From: Arion vulgaris
Taxonomy: Eukaryota; Mollusca; Gastropoda; Stylommatophora; Arionidae
Assembly (NCBI GenBank): GCA_020796225.1
Contig: CM036775.1
Span: 62,001 to 126,000, forward strand
Direction: 5' to 3'
Length of the DNA: 64,000 bases
A program made the position numbers and the translations under genes. Shown piece after piece: positions 11,175 through 22,649 of this stretch. Under the pieces are notes generated by a model, which was not told where the DNA came from, made no database searches, and worked only from the letters and a program-made list of their open reading frames with translations. Each line of letters starts with the position of its first letter. The stretch's first letter is position 1.

Positions 11175-11590
11175 ATTACCTCTATCTCTCTCTCTCGCGA
11201 TCGTTTTTAGGCCGCTTTTATCATTCTGTTGTGATATATAAGCAGCCAGACATCAAGAACGGATGTACGTACACAGCCTTCAGTATCTATTGGAGCTCAA
11301 GTGCTTATCCTTCGGGGGTGTGTTCGATTTCAACCACCGTTTACTGGGTTCGCTCTCCGTTAGCCTTATTCTGTCCCCAGCCAAAACCCACAAGGCAGCA
11401 GGTTGCTATTTTCTTTCAGGGCAGCGACCCATAGACGACCTGCCCTCCCGGACTGATGAGCGTCATCTGCCCAGCTATACCCGTTCTTTTGTGGACTGCT
11501 TGGTTTGCCTACCGTCCAGTTTTGTGTACAGTTTGCTCCGCTAGACTTTGATTGCCCCCAATCAAACTACAAGGCAGCAGTAATCAGTTC
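11175..11590 (-). mobile_element. LINE-J 5'-region fragment
   Basis: On the minus strand it matches the leader of the copy at 57,000-57,400: gggtcgctgccctgaaagaa, ggctaacggagagcgaaccc, and ccgaaggataagcac. It then runs into cctaaaaacgatcgcgagag, close to the LINE 3' terminus. It contains no RT or endonuclease. Confidence 0.55.
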
Positions 11591-11627
11591 AGTATTCAAG
11601 ATTCTCTGCAATCTCATTGGCAGTCAT

Positions 11628-13487
11628 TTGTATCTGAAATAACTCTCTATCTATCATACACAGGTACACGTTCCACACTTGAGATAACTCTCTATCTATC
11701 ATACACAGACACACGTTCCACACCTGAGATAACTCTCTATCTATCATACACAGGCACACGTTCCACACCTGAGATAACTCTCTATCTATCATACACAGGT
11801 ACACGTTCCACACCTGAGATAACTCTCTATCTATCATACACAGGTACACGTTCCACACCTGAGATAACTCTCTATCTATCATACACAGACGTCACGTTCC
11901 ACACCTGAGATAACTCTCTATTTATCATACACAGGTACACGTTCCACACCTGAGATAACTCTCTATCTATCATACACAGGTACACGTTCCACACCTGAGA
12001 TAACTCTCTATCTATCATGCACAGGCACAGTTCCACACCTGAGATAACTCTCTATCTATCATACACAGGCACACGTTCCACACCTGAGATAACTCTCTAT
12101 CTATCATACACAGGCACACGTTCCACACCTGAGATAACTCTCTATCTATCATACACAGGCACACGTTCCATACCTGAGCTAACTCTCTATCTATCATACA
12201 CAGGCACACGTTCCACACCTGAGATAACTCTCTATCTATCATATACAGGTACACATTCCACACCTGAGATAACTATCTATCATACAGAGGCACACGTTCA
12301 ACACCTGAGATAACTCTCTATCTATCATACACAGGCACACGTTCAACACCTGAGATAACTCTCTATCTATCATACACAGGCACACGTTCCACACCTGAGA
12401 TAACTCTCTATCTATCATACACAGGTACACGTTCCACACCTGAGATAACTCTCTATCTATCATACACAGGTACAAGTTCCACACCTGAGATAACTCTCTA
12501 TCTATCATACACAGGCGCACGTTCCACACCTGAGATAACTCTCTATCTATCATACACAGGTACACATTCCACACCTGAGATAACTCTCTATCTATCATAC
12601 ACAGACACACGTTCACACCTGAGATAACTCTCTATCTATCATACACAGGCACACGTTCCACACCTGAGATAACTCTCTATCTATCATACACAGGTACACG
12701 TTCCACACCTGAGATAACTCTCTATCTATCATACACAGGTACACATTCCACACCTGAGATAACTCTCTATCTATCATACACAGGCACACGTTCAACACCT
12801 GAGATAACTCTCTATCTATCATACACAGGCACACGTTCCACACCTGAGATAACTCTCTATTTATCATACACAGGCACACGTTCCACACCTGAGATAACTC
12901 TCTATCTATCATATACAGGCACACGTTCCACACCTGAGATAACTCTCTATCTATCATACACAGGTACACGTTCCACACCTGAGATAACTCTCTATCTGTC
13001 ATACACAGGCACACGTTCAACACCTGAGATAACTCTCTATCTATCATACACAGGCACACGTTCCACACCTGAGATAACTCTCTATCTATCATACACAGGC
13101 ACACGTTCCACACCTGAGATAACTCTCTATCTATCATACACAGGCACACGTTCCACACCTGAGATAACTCTCTATCTATCATACACAGGCACACGTTCCA
13201 CACCTGAGATAACTCTCTATCTATCATACACAGGTACAAGTTCCACACCTGAGATAACTCTCTATCTATCATACACAGGCACACGTTCCACACCTGAGAT
13301 AACTCTCTATTTATCACACACAGGCACACGTTCCACACCTGAGATAACTCTCTATCTATCATACACAGGCACACGTTCCACACCTGAGATAACTCTCTAT
13401 CTATCATACACAGGTACACGTTCCACACCTGAGATAACTCTCTATCTATCATACACATGTACACGTTCTACACCTGAGATAAACCAA
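11628..13487. repeat. 45-bp minisatellite, about 41 units
   Basis: Unit: acacgttccacacctgagat followed by aactctctatctatcataca and caggc. Variation is mostly point changes (c/t before the acac, aca for acg) plus a few indels near 11,888, 12,027, 12,280 and 12,614. Because 45 is a multiple of 3, frames stay open on both strands; the longest is 283 codons at 12,613-13,464 (-). No start context, splice sites or family match support translation. Confidence 0.95.
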
Positions 13488-13569
13488 GTCCATGCAAATG
13501 TTACTTTTTAATTCGAGCTCCTATTGTCATAATATAATCAATTTCAATTATACTAACTAACTATATTTG

Positions 13570-13862
13570 CTCTTTGCCCGAGTGATTACCGGGGCCCAAA
13601 TTGGGGTGTAAAGAATAGAACCACTGTTACCTGTCATGCATGTCAAAAGAGGCGACTAAGGAGGTTGGGGCTAGCTACCCCACCCCGTAAAAAACAGTAG
13701 ATAGCTATAGAAACCACAACCAGGAAAATGTCTAACTCGCTACCGAGCAAGAAGAAGGACCTAAGGTAGAGATCTGGAAAAGATGGCCTTGGACAGACTG
13801 GCTTGGAAGGCCATGGTTGCAGACCTATGCCTCCCTTGGGGAGGGGGTGAATAAGTAGAAAA
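13570..13862 (+). mobile_element. SINE-7: SINE-2-type head with a different body
   Basis: Begins with the SINE-2 head and core (gggcccaaattggggtgtaa and cgactaaggagg), then switches to a body with ctagctaccccaccccg and gatctggaaaagatggcctt. The same combination is found at 21,427-21,720, so it is a distinct composite family. Confidence 0.65.
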
Positions 13863-13964
13863 GAGACAGTTGCTGTTAAAGACAATAATTCTCTTATCTG
13901 ATAGAATTTTTCAACATAAAATCTAAATTTGTATCAATACAAAAATATTATACTTCTTCTTCTT

Positions 13965-14190
13965 CCAACTCTCCACTTGTTAACCACTCTGTGGGATTTG
14001 TATGTGATCTGAGTCTAAGAGTGATTGTACGTTGTGCCAGTTATACGTCTACAAGTGAGCCAGAACATCCTATTTCTGCGCTGATTTTTATTTAATAGGG
14101 CAGCATCCTAGGGCCTACATCAGTCGCCTCTTACGACATGCATTGTAGGACGCAGTGTTACTATCCTTTGCTTCCCTTGCGGGCCCCTGG
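13965..14190 (-). mobile_element. SINE-3
   Basis: Minus strand: head with cgcaagggaagcaaag, core, and gacgtataactggcacaacg, with a GAA-repeat end (cttcttcttcc on the + strand at about 13,964). Confidence 0.75.
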
Positions 14191-14815
14191 ACCACACAGA
14201 CAAATAGTATACTGATACAGATATATTATATATCTGATTTACTGATTTAAACACATCACATCCACTTGCCACTTCTCGAGATAATATTGAACTAATATTA
14301 AAATCAAATTTTGTTAATAATTGTACGCTCAATGCAGAACTATCAACACGTAACACGTGCAATTATCTTTTGTGAAATTGCGGCCTCCGTTTCTAGGAGC
14401 GGTCGCGCGGTATATTACAAACAAAAATAATAGCTTCGCGCTGTCAGATCAAAAGTCATTTGGTGTGAGCTCGCCAACAATGCACCTGCACCAGAAACTG
14501 AAATCAAATGATACCGAAAGTGCTTAGGCAGAGGCGTGCGATAAATTGTAAATCGTTGACACCAATATTATAATAACACAGACCAATATAGAAAAGTGTT
14601 GTGTAAAGATTTGTAATTATTGAACGGCTCAAATTGTATTTTGATTTATCTGTTTATGCGACTCCCCATCCTTCTTTACGGTGAAGTCTGATGCTTTCCT
14701 GCTTCTCTGTAGAATAACACGGCACGGTCCTGCATCTACACACGCACGTACACACACACGTCAGTAAATCATTTTTGAGAACTAGTCCCAAAAACAGGAA
14801 ACACTAAAATGCAAT
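14190..14815. other. No gene recognised
   Basis: Mixed AT-rich sequence. I found no convincing exon or repeat family here. Confidence 0.45.
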
Positions 14816-15345
14816 ATCAAAATAATTGACACAACACTGAAACAAGTCCGTCGGTTCAAGTACCTGGGAACATCTCTAACATCAGATGGAAGATGTACAA
14901 CAGAGATTAGAAGTAGAATAGCTCAAGCGAAAGAAGCTTTTATGAAAATGAAAAACACACTATGCGTGAATTCACTACCATTGACACTTCGGAAACGAGT
15001 ACTCCTGTGTTATATTGAACCAATACTTATGTATGATACGAATCATGGACAAACAATCAATAAGATCATTGGAAATTACAGAGATAGGGCTTAACAGAAT
15101 AATGCTGAAAATTCCATGGACAGCGAAGAAAACAAATGATGAGTTTTTAAATCAGACCTGCACACAAAGAAACCTTATCAAAAGAATACGAATCAGACAA
15201 TCAAGGTTCTTCGGGTAGATAATGAAAAGAAAAGGTTTAGAACATTTGGTGACAATAGGTAACATTTCGGGAAGGAGAGATCATGGAAGGCAAAGAGAGA
15301 TGTTAGATAGTCTGACATTGTTGTTCGACGTCAGAACTAACTGAT
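14815..15345 (+). mobile_element. LINE fragment, RT C-terminus
   Basis: Reads V-R-R-F-K-Y-L-G-T-S-L-T-S-D-G and, after one break, L-C-Y-I-E-P-I-L-M-Y. This is the typical stretch after the RT palm domain of RTE-like LINEs. A 63-bp segment (gagatgttagatagtctgac onwards) is duplicated in tandem at about 15,297-15,422. Confidence 0.7.
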
Positions 15346-15484
15346 TACCTGCACCAAAGAGAGATGTTAGATAGTCTGACATTGTTGTTCGACGTCAGAA
15401 CTAACTGATTACCTGCACCAAAGAGAGAGAGCGAGAGAGTTGTGGAGAGACATGATCGCTTACACCAGCAGACATGGCACTTGA

Positions 15485-15650
15485 CTGAGTTGTTTGCAGA
15501 AATGGCACACACCCTGTCGCAATTATTATGCAAAGCACGAACTCCATAGCTTCGTCAACAATTCTAGGAGTTTCTGGAAACAATGCACTGCATTGTCTGG
15601 ATTTGAACCAACGACCGTAAGAGCGTTGCCACTCTAATAGTCCTACGGAA
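15485..15650 (-). mobile_element. SINE-1, truncated
   Basis: Minus strand retains the B box (ggttcaaatcc), caatcctaggagtt-like body on the complement and the gttcgtgctttgcataataa segment. The 3' third is absent. Next to a ct/at microsatellite at 15,650-15,690. Confidence 0.65.
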
Positions 15651-15959
15651 TTTCTCTCTCTCTCATATATATATATCTGTCTCTCACATAGGTGAGTTGC
15701 CGTCATTCTTAAATGATCAGTCACATCCTGAGATAATCTTGTCCGTGTTCTTCATGTTTTTCTTTTGTCGGGATGCCTCCTTCTATAGTGTTCGTTTCTA
15801 ATCCTTTATGTCTTCTTATATGTTCAAATTCTTGATTTTTTACTTATGGATATAAATTGCAATTACCTCTGAAGTCAAGTAAGGTTCGCCTGAATTACGG
15901 GAGAATGAAACAAGGAAAGCAAGTCTTCACGAAATAATCAAAGACTATATTAGTGCCAT

Positions 15960-17385
15960 GACTACGTCTAAATTCCAAGATAGCGCAGCCTGTCTCTGCG
16001 CTCGATGGTATGTTCATCAAAGATTACACAGGGTAGGTCAGCCTTGACCATGTGATTATTCAACGAGCACCACAACATACACGCTATCTTGGAATAACCT
16101 TTGATCGTAGTCTATCTTTCAAACACCATATTGAACAGACGATACAACGGTGCAAGCGTGGTCTTGCGGCTCTCAAAGTTATGGTGGCCCACACCTTGAG
16201 CAGAGACTACTTGCCATTTTGTTCGACCGACTGGTAATGTCAGTGATAGATTACGGACTGGGAATTCTTACGATATCAAGATCACATTGTGAACGACTCG
16301 AACGGGTTCAGAATGAAGGTATGCGTATAGTTCTGGGCTGCACTAGAGATACCCCATTGTGAAGATGAGATATATGCTTGACCTTCTGTCACTACGCTCC
16401 CGTCATGCATTCGCCCAAACCAAGGCATATATGCGGGTTACTTCGGATAAGAGACATCCACTTCACAAGAACACTAATGATGTTAAGGCACGAGAATCAA
16501 GCGTGGCATGTCGTGGATGGCACAGGCTGAGTGAACAATTAGCCAGCTGACTACGGTTGCGACTCTACCAAAAGGGAAGAATGGATCCCAACAGATGGTA
16601 GCATGATGAACTATCTCAATGTTATCATTACTCTTGGAAGAGAATGTAGAGATTGGGGCAACATGAAGGCTGATCTCGCAGTTAAGCAGCTGATAGAAGA
16701 TAATGCAAGGGATGATGATGTTTTTGTATATACCGATGGGTCGGTTCAACGTGGTGAGAAATCCGGCTGGGGTTTCTTGGCTAATGCGCATGGTAGGGTT
16801 GTTGCAGAGCGAAATGGGGTATACGGGACAACTACTTCTAGTATGAGGATGGAGGTTGAGGCCGTTACTGCTGCCCTCCATTGGATTTCTGGGACTTCAT
16901 TTACTGGGGCAGTTGTTGTATCTGACTCTCAGTCGTGCTTCACAAGATCCAGAAGGGCAGGTTTCGGTATGAGTGGATGTCGTCTATAGAAGTTTCTAAC
17001 CTCCAGCGTCTTACGTGGATATACTGTCCTGGGCATGCGGGTGTTTACGGTAATGAGAGAGCGGACAGGCTTGCATCAACAGCATCGATTGTTGGGGAGT
17101 TGAAGATGGATAAGGGATATTCTTCGGTCTCTTCGTGACTCTCTGTTGGATGAGGACACTAAAATCGATGTTGAATCGATCAAGCGATTTAAGCAGTTTG
17201 GAGTTACCCGTTGTTCAAATCGAACTGGATGCCTTAGAGGCAGAGTGAGAGGTGTGTTTAATCAGCGAGCCACAGGAGCCATCAGTATGCATACTCTTCG
17301 ATATCTATTGGGGAGACTGAGCACCTATGGGTCTGCCCGGGTGCAATGACGTCAGTTTAGTAACCAATAACCAATAACCAATACG
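15960..17385 (+). mobile_element. LINE-I element: RT end plus RNase H domain
   Basis: Frames at 16,052-16,550 give the RT C-terminus (Y-L-G-I-T-F-D-R-S-L-S, then V-I-D-Y-G-L-G). Frames at 16,603-17,349 carry an RNase H domain. All catalytic positions are visible: V-Y-T-D-G-S-V, M-E-V-E-A-V, V-V-S-D-S-Q and G-H-A-G-V-Y-G-N-E-R-A-D-R-L-A, with a frame break after the third. The copy ends in short taaccaa repeats (17,360-17,385). It is 5'-truncated and inactive. Relatives: 25,690-27,130 and 51,990-52,555. Confidence 0.85.
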
Positions 17386-18190
17386 TCTAAATTTATTTCA
17401 GTAGAACAGAAGGAAAACAAAATAATAATTAAAAATACCATCTAGATCAAATACTTTATTTGTCTTTATTTCCAACACTGTCTTCAACTTTAGTAATTGT
17501 ATCTGTTTCATTGTTGTTTACACAAGAATCATGGTAACAAAATGTGCTAGACATAAGCATACAGAACTCAGCAATACACAAAACATCAGCCTTTAAGATG
17601 TGCATCAATAAAGTTACACATCACGGATTCAAAGTACATTCATAATATTGCAAGTCTAATTACATCCGTCTAAGTCTAGTTGGGGGAAAGGGGAGGGTAG
17701 GACAGGAGATGGTAGGGATAGTACCTCATGGTGAGAGGCAGTCGCGTCCTTTCTAGGGCGGCCTGGCGCCTATTTGGTTCCCCACTCCTGCCCAGCTCGC
17801 GTATGGCTCCTCGAGTCTGCTTGTGTACAGCAGCGCCACCCCCGGGCAACGGCTTCGACTAGCCGGCAAAACTACGTAGAGCAAAACTCGAAGGAAGTCT
17901 CCCTTCTACAGTACACAAGGCTGCCTGCAGAAAAGGCGGATGATTGACAATGTCAACAACGACTTCGAAGGCGGGAGCTGGAACAGCCTGGTATCGGGCT
18001 CAGGGCACACCAGAGATCAGCATGGTTAAGTGGCCAGAACCAGTCAGAAAGCAATGGCAAACTACTGATTGTATGTTGCCAAGAACTTGATCAGAACATT
18101 AAATTAACTAAAACTCAATATCTGATGGCGTGTCCCAGGCTGGCGACCAATTCTCAGAACGGGAAGAGAAAGATGGCAAATGATGAGCTA
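17385..18190. other. Repeat-derived sequence, no host gene seen
   Basis: The stretch with ccagtcagaaagcaatggca near 18,040 recurs at 53,935, so at least 17,960-18,080 is a dispersed repeat. The rest is AT-rich and I cannot assign it. Confidence 0.5.
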
Positions 18191-18310
18191 CATTGATTGT
18201 GCATTGTGCCAGTTATGCTTCAAGTAGGTAGCACATCATTCTGCTCGCCTTGTAGGTTGTGAGTGGTACTATTCTTTGTTTAACTTGTGACCCCACGACA
18301 ACACACAGGT
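18190..18310 (-). mobile_element. SINE-3 remnant
   Basis: Carries attgtgccagttatgc and ccttgtaggttgtgagtg in the SINE-3 order, with a large internal deletion. Confidence 0.55.
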
Positions 18311-18689
18311 GGTATAATAATAATAATATAAAAACATGTCTAGTGTGGTGTATTCTATAGAAAAACATAATGCACCACAATACATTCTAAAGTCTTTTAT
18401 TAAGTCAATTATTATACAAGATCATTAAAAAATAAATATGAAATTTTTCCAATTTTATTTTTCAGAATATCTGAAAGATATGTAATTTATTCCAAAAATA
18501 AAGGAAGTGCTGGATTTCCAAGACTCAGGTAAATGTGGATAATGTCCCCTTGCTTCTGATATTTGTTTCTGCAGATAATATTTCAATTATTGGAAGTGTA
18601 TTCATGTGTGGATGATTTTCAGACTATAAAAAACCCACAAAAACTGTAGTTGCTACTTGTATTTGCTTTTTGGACGGTGAGGACAGAAG

Positions 18690-18835
18690 GGACATGGATT
18701 GCAGATTTAATGACCTGTGGCTAGCGCAGTCGCTGTGAAGCTGTTCAGAAGTTAGGATGTTTTCTTTACGTCCTCATAGAAAAACTCACTTGACATACCG
18801 TCAATTGAACCCTGGTCCTGCATGAGACTTACTTA
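18690..18835 (+). repeat. SINE-6 dispersed repeat
   Basis: gtggctagcgcagtcgctgt, then gttttctttacgtcctc and attgaaccctggtcctgca. Matching segments at 30,585-30,650, 44,795-44,940 and 54,420-54,590 define a dispersed family. The attgaaccc piece could be a degraded B box. Confidence 0.6.
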
Positions 18836-19240
18836 TTTATTCATCTCCGCTCCTGCGTGAGGCATGGGACTCGACAGTTGTTCGCCACTTTTCTCAGTCT
18901 CTAGATGTTTTCTTTATTGTCTCCCAGGGTAGTGAGAGCATCTTCAGTTCCTCAGAAAGAGTTCATCTCCCAGCTCTGTTTAGGGTATCCCTTTTTCGTT
19001 TTCTGCGGGTTCTACTCAAGTGGCAGCCTTAGTGACACCCGACTGTCTCTTCCATAGGGTATGCCAGACCCATCGCCATTTCTCTCTTGACCTGTGTCTG
19101 TCACAGGTTCCTGCTATTCTTATCCACAGGTCTGTGTTTGCAACTCTATCATAACATCTCCAGTCTGAGAATCTAGCCAAAGACATCCGTTGACAAAGGT
19201 CTGAAGTCGCATGGCAACCACACTTTAATGCATTCTGCAG
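18835..19240 (-). mobile_element. LINE-derived repeat
   Basis: The segment ctcctgcgtgaggcatggga and its following ctccactttt-like stretch recur at 19,485-19,880 and 54,190-54,420 in the same orientation. The recurrence with truncation suggests a LINE 3' end on the minus strand. No domain is readable. Confidence 0.45.
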
Positions 19241-19484
19241 ATGCTGCACTATATAAGTGTATATTTCTATTTGGGATATACTCTGTGATATGCACTGTTG
19301 ATTATTATGACAGGGACATGACTGGTCACCTAGTAGTGAAAATGCTGCTGACCCCGCTAAACTGCTTTCAATCATGGAGACTGGTGCAACAGAGCCGACA
19401 GCTGGGAAGGAAATATGCTAAAAGAATAGGAAAATAGAGAATTAGGAGCAAATTTAAATACACAAGATCGTTTTGGTTTTATTC

Positions 19485-19880
19485 TCTCTGCTCCTCATGG
19501 AGCATAGGGCCTCAACAGCTGTTCTCCACTTTTCCCGGTCTATGGCTGTTTATGGTCTCCCAGGATAATCGAGCATATAGACTTCTTCTGTGAAATCAAC
19601 TTGGTGCCTCTATTTTTGTTGTCTGCGGCCGAAAAAGGGTCGTCAGCACATCAGCTTCCTTGAGAATTTGTCTTCTGCATGTCATCTGTCCATGGAGCCC
19701 TAGTCCTTTCGAGACTTTGAGTTAGTTTTGAGCAATTGTTTTTAGTTCTGTAACTACGTTTCTTTTTGAATGGATGAGTAGTTAGCCCATTGCTTGTCCC
19801 TCCAACCTGGAGGACAGGATGCCTTACATTTAGTCTGACCTCTCTCCTTATGACCTGTCCAGTTTAGGTAACCCTGCCGG
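19485..19880 (-). mobile_element. LINE-derived repeat, second copy
   Basis: ctcatggagcatagggcctc and ggtctcccaggataatcgag match the neighbouring copy at 18,850 and the noisy copy at 54,210. Confidence 0.45.
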
Positions 19881-20319
19881 CACATAGCTCTCCAGGTCAT
19901 TGAGGTATGCAACCCCACCACCACCACTACAAGAAAGAGATCAGAGCACACATGATTACTTGCAAGTGCGTAGTCAATCAATCAATCAATCAACCACTAC
20001 AGAGATAAGGCCTCATTGTGAGGGAATGCACAAGACCCTGGGGGCAGAAAAATTCCACCATGTACAAAGCGCATACAAGGCTGCATTCTGCATTTTCTTT
20101 TTCAACCTGGAACCGAAAGGGCAAAACAAGGATAGAGAATGAGATAGAATGGATGTCTATTTTTTCTGTTCTGGCTGGAGTTACAAACAAGTGTGACACT
20201 AGCTTACTTGAACCCCAGAATATCTACAGAACAGGGTTATTATCACTGACATGTTATCAGCTTTGCTATTGGCGACTTCCAAGGGGAAGAGATGAAAGAA
20301 TTCCAGGTGGATAACTGTT

Positions 20320-20830
20320 GAAGTGATAGGTAACTAACCTATGGAAGGGAACTGACATAAGAACAAAAATTAAATGTTTAAGAGCCAGTGTTTTTTCTTT
20401 GGTAACATATGGTTGTGAGACATGGAACATTGACAAAGCGGTGGAGATCATTAATGCCTTTGAATGCTAATGCTACAAGTGTAGAATATCATGGACAGAG
20501 AAAAGAACAAATACTTCTGTTCTGCAACAGCTTGATATTAAGGAGAGTTGGCTGTGAGAGCATAACATCAAGGAAAATTAAATATTTTGAGCACATCAAA
20601 CAACATGGGTGACTAGAGAATATAATTTTGGAGGGAATGATACCTGGAAGAAGAATGAAAGGAAGACCTAGAAGACGATGAGTGCAAGATGTCGTGGCAG
20701 TCACAGAGGCAGAGAAAGCTGCTGTTAGCGCAGGTCAACTTGCACAGAACAGAGAGAGTTTTCAGGGCTGCTGTCATGGGAACCAAGTTCCGGAAAGGAC
20801 AAGCTATGATGATGATCATGATGAGCAGTG
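20320..20830 (+). mobile_element. LINE fragment, RT C-terminus and tail
   Basis: Frame-broken peptide with L-V-T-Y-G-C-E-T-W-N and a C-K-C-R-I-S-W-T-E-K-R-T-N block. The same block is recognisable at 34,250, 40,840 and 55,570. Typical end of an RTE-like LINE. Confidence 0.7.
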
Positions 20831-20992
20831 AAAAGAAGAAAAGAAGGTAAGAAAAATTGGTGGAGTTTGGAATCCTATATTCACAAAATTAAGAAGGTTA
20901 GTAGAAACTCAACAGTTTCCAGCCCATGCTTCACTGGCAATAAGAAGGTCTAGTAGTAGTAATAATTTTTGTTTGACATTGGGATATAAAAG

Positions 20993-21091
20993 TGGCCGAC
21001 GCGATGTTGACCCCAACACCCATCGTGTGCCGGATGGTCAATGAAAAAATATGGGCCCAACATAGCATTATCAGTATACCTGGTGAAAATG
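20993..21091 (+). CDS. Candidate exon 1 of an unidentified gene
   Basis: Open frame A-D-A-M-L-T-P-T-P-I-V-C-R-M-V-N to S-I-I-S-I-P-G-E-N, ending at a strong donor (aatg/gtgagt). The start is uncertain: the preceding ag has a weak pyrimidine tract, and an in-frame ATG lies at 21,004. It joins in phase to the exon at 21,187 (leftover G plus CT) and that one to 24,649. The non-repetitive composition and phase agreement support a real gene. I do not recognise the protein, and it does not resemble TBCCD1. Confidence 0.45.
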
Positions 21092-21186
21092 GTGAGTTTT
21101 TTTTACTTTACATTATTTATGTTTCACTAGCTATGAAATTTACAAAATAAGCAATTTTAAAATGTAGAATTTATTTGGATTTTCAG

Positions 21187-21249
21187 CTGTCCTATTTGGC
21201 AACATATTGCTTGCAACAAGCTTCATTTGTCAGAGGACCTGGCATGGAT
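21187..21249 (+). CDS. Candidate exon 2 of the unidentified gene
   Basis: Acceptor tttggattttcag, donor gtaagt. Reads V-L-F-G-N-I-L-L-A-T-S-F-I-C-Q-R-T-W-H-G after a split alanine codon. The middle is hydrophobic, possibly a buried helix or part of a membrane segment. It leaves one base over, which matches the phase of the candidate exon at 24,649. The 30-bp array at 22.65-24.13 kb would lie in the intron between them. Confidence 0.5.
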
Positions 21250-21379
21250 GTAAGTCATTACTCATTATATAATTGTAACTGAACTTCAATATTCGTCAGT
21301 CTATCTGCATGTCCACCTGCAAGTTGATGTAAAAATGAGCTAAGAATATTTTAAGGAACCAGCTGTCACCTGTGTGTTG

Positions 21380-21915
21380 GGCTGAGGCTTGAAATAGTAC
21401 CACTGCAACCTACAAGGCATTGCCTGAAGAGTGGTTGCAGATTTAAATTGGGCGTAAAAGAATATAGCCACTGTACCTGCATGTTGTAAGAGTAAGGAGG
21501 TTGGACATGGGGCTAACTATCCCCATTTAAAAACACTAGATAACTCCAACCCAGAAAAGTCATAGCTCGCCACCCACAGAAAGGAAGGACCCCGAAAGGA
21601 GGGACTCATGAAGCCGACGGTATAGGGAGAGAGTGGAAGATCTGGAAAGATGGCCTTGGATAGTGGGCTTGAAAGGCATAGTTTGCCAGACCTGCCTCCT
21701 ATAGGGGCTGAAGGATGAAGAAAGACACAAGGCATGTCCGTAGGCGACTGATGTAGGGGCCTAGGAAATACCCTGAAGTAAATAAAAAAGCGTGTTGCAG
21801 TAATGGATTTATGACCTACTTGTGAGTGCATAGCAGACAACGTACAATCGCTCTTAGAGCTCCAACAACATACAAATCACAGAGTGGTTAACAAGTGGTC
21901 GATGGAGGAAGTTGA
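21380..21915 (+). mobile_element. SINE-3 split by a SINE-7 insertion
   Basis: SINE-3 sequence runs to about 21,425, is interrupted, and resumes at about 21,727. The word acaaggcat appears at both junctions and is a likely target-site duplication. It ends with acatacaaatcacagagtgg and ggtcgatgg, followed by gaagttgaagagg. Confidence 0.65.
21427..21720 (+). mobile_element. SINE-7 nested in SINE-3
   Basis: Degraded SINE-2-type head, then ggggctaactatcccc, gatctggaaagatggccttg and agacctgcctcct. Same order as at 13,570-13,862. Confidence 0.6.
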
Positions 21916-22189
21916 AGAGGCGTGAACCCTATTCGACTGCAAGAACATCAAGTCAAATGTGGTGTAGCTAGACAAGGAACACCTATACTGACAGTCAAAG
22001 AAGAATAGTAAATCAACAAAAGAACCGGATATTAAGCTAGTTGCCGCGCACTGAAACATAATGTAGGAGGAGATTAAGGCACTTATGGACTAATGGTTAG
22101 CCTTGCAGTGATGATCCGACAACTAAACTAAACAAACAGAAAAAACCTCACTTTGCAGTACCACATCAGAATTGCCAATATGCTCATTC

Positions 22190-22480
22190 TCTCGTGCCGT
22201 TATAATTGCATGAGCCTGTAATCAAAATTTTTCTCCCATTCCGCTCTATCTGGGCAACTCGCTCAATCTCCTCCATGGAACTGAGACCGATATTTCTGCC
22301 TCTCTCAGCTAAGTTCGTTTCAGGTCTCTGTAGGTGGACCTCTCTTTCTTGAACCCTTTGCATTCCACTTCAATACCTGCTTTGATATTAATTGATCATT
22401 TCTCCTCAAAGGTCATTATAACATATCTCCATCTTCTCTTTCTTATAACAGTTATCACTAGTTATCATGGAGGTTATACT
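22190..22480 (-). mobile_element. RTE-A LINE 3' end
   Basis: Reverse complement of the RTE-A end: acatatctccatcttctctt, cttatagaca-like junction and ggaactgagaccgatatttc are all shared with 7,000-7,310 or with the complement of 39,865-40,140. Confidence 0.7.
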
Positions 22481-22649
22481 ATAACATATCAGAATTAGAT
22501 TGTTCATAGGGGAGGCAAACAGATGACTCATGCCAAACAGAAAACTTCTTCATATCCAATGTTCCTACTGACCATACAGTATACACGCTCAATTCATCTC
22601 TTTCTTTCCCAATGATGGTCTCCAAAGTGCATTAACTATGTCTTTTATT

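Noticed and set aside
12613..13464. A 283-codon minus-strand frame of 15-residue repeats
   Set aside because: It is the translation of a 45-bp minisatellite. Frames are equally open on the other strand, and there is no start, splice or family support.
11628..13487. Possible CRISPR array (regular repeats)
   Set aside because: Units are directly joined with no unique spacers, and the window is eukaryotic.
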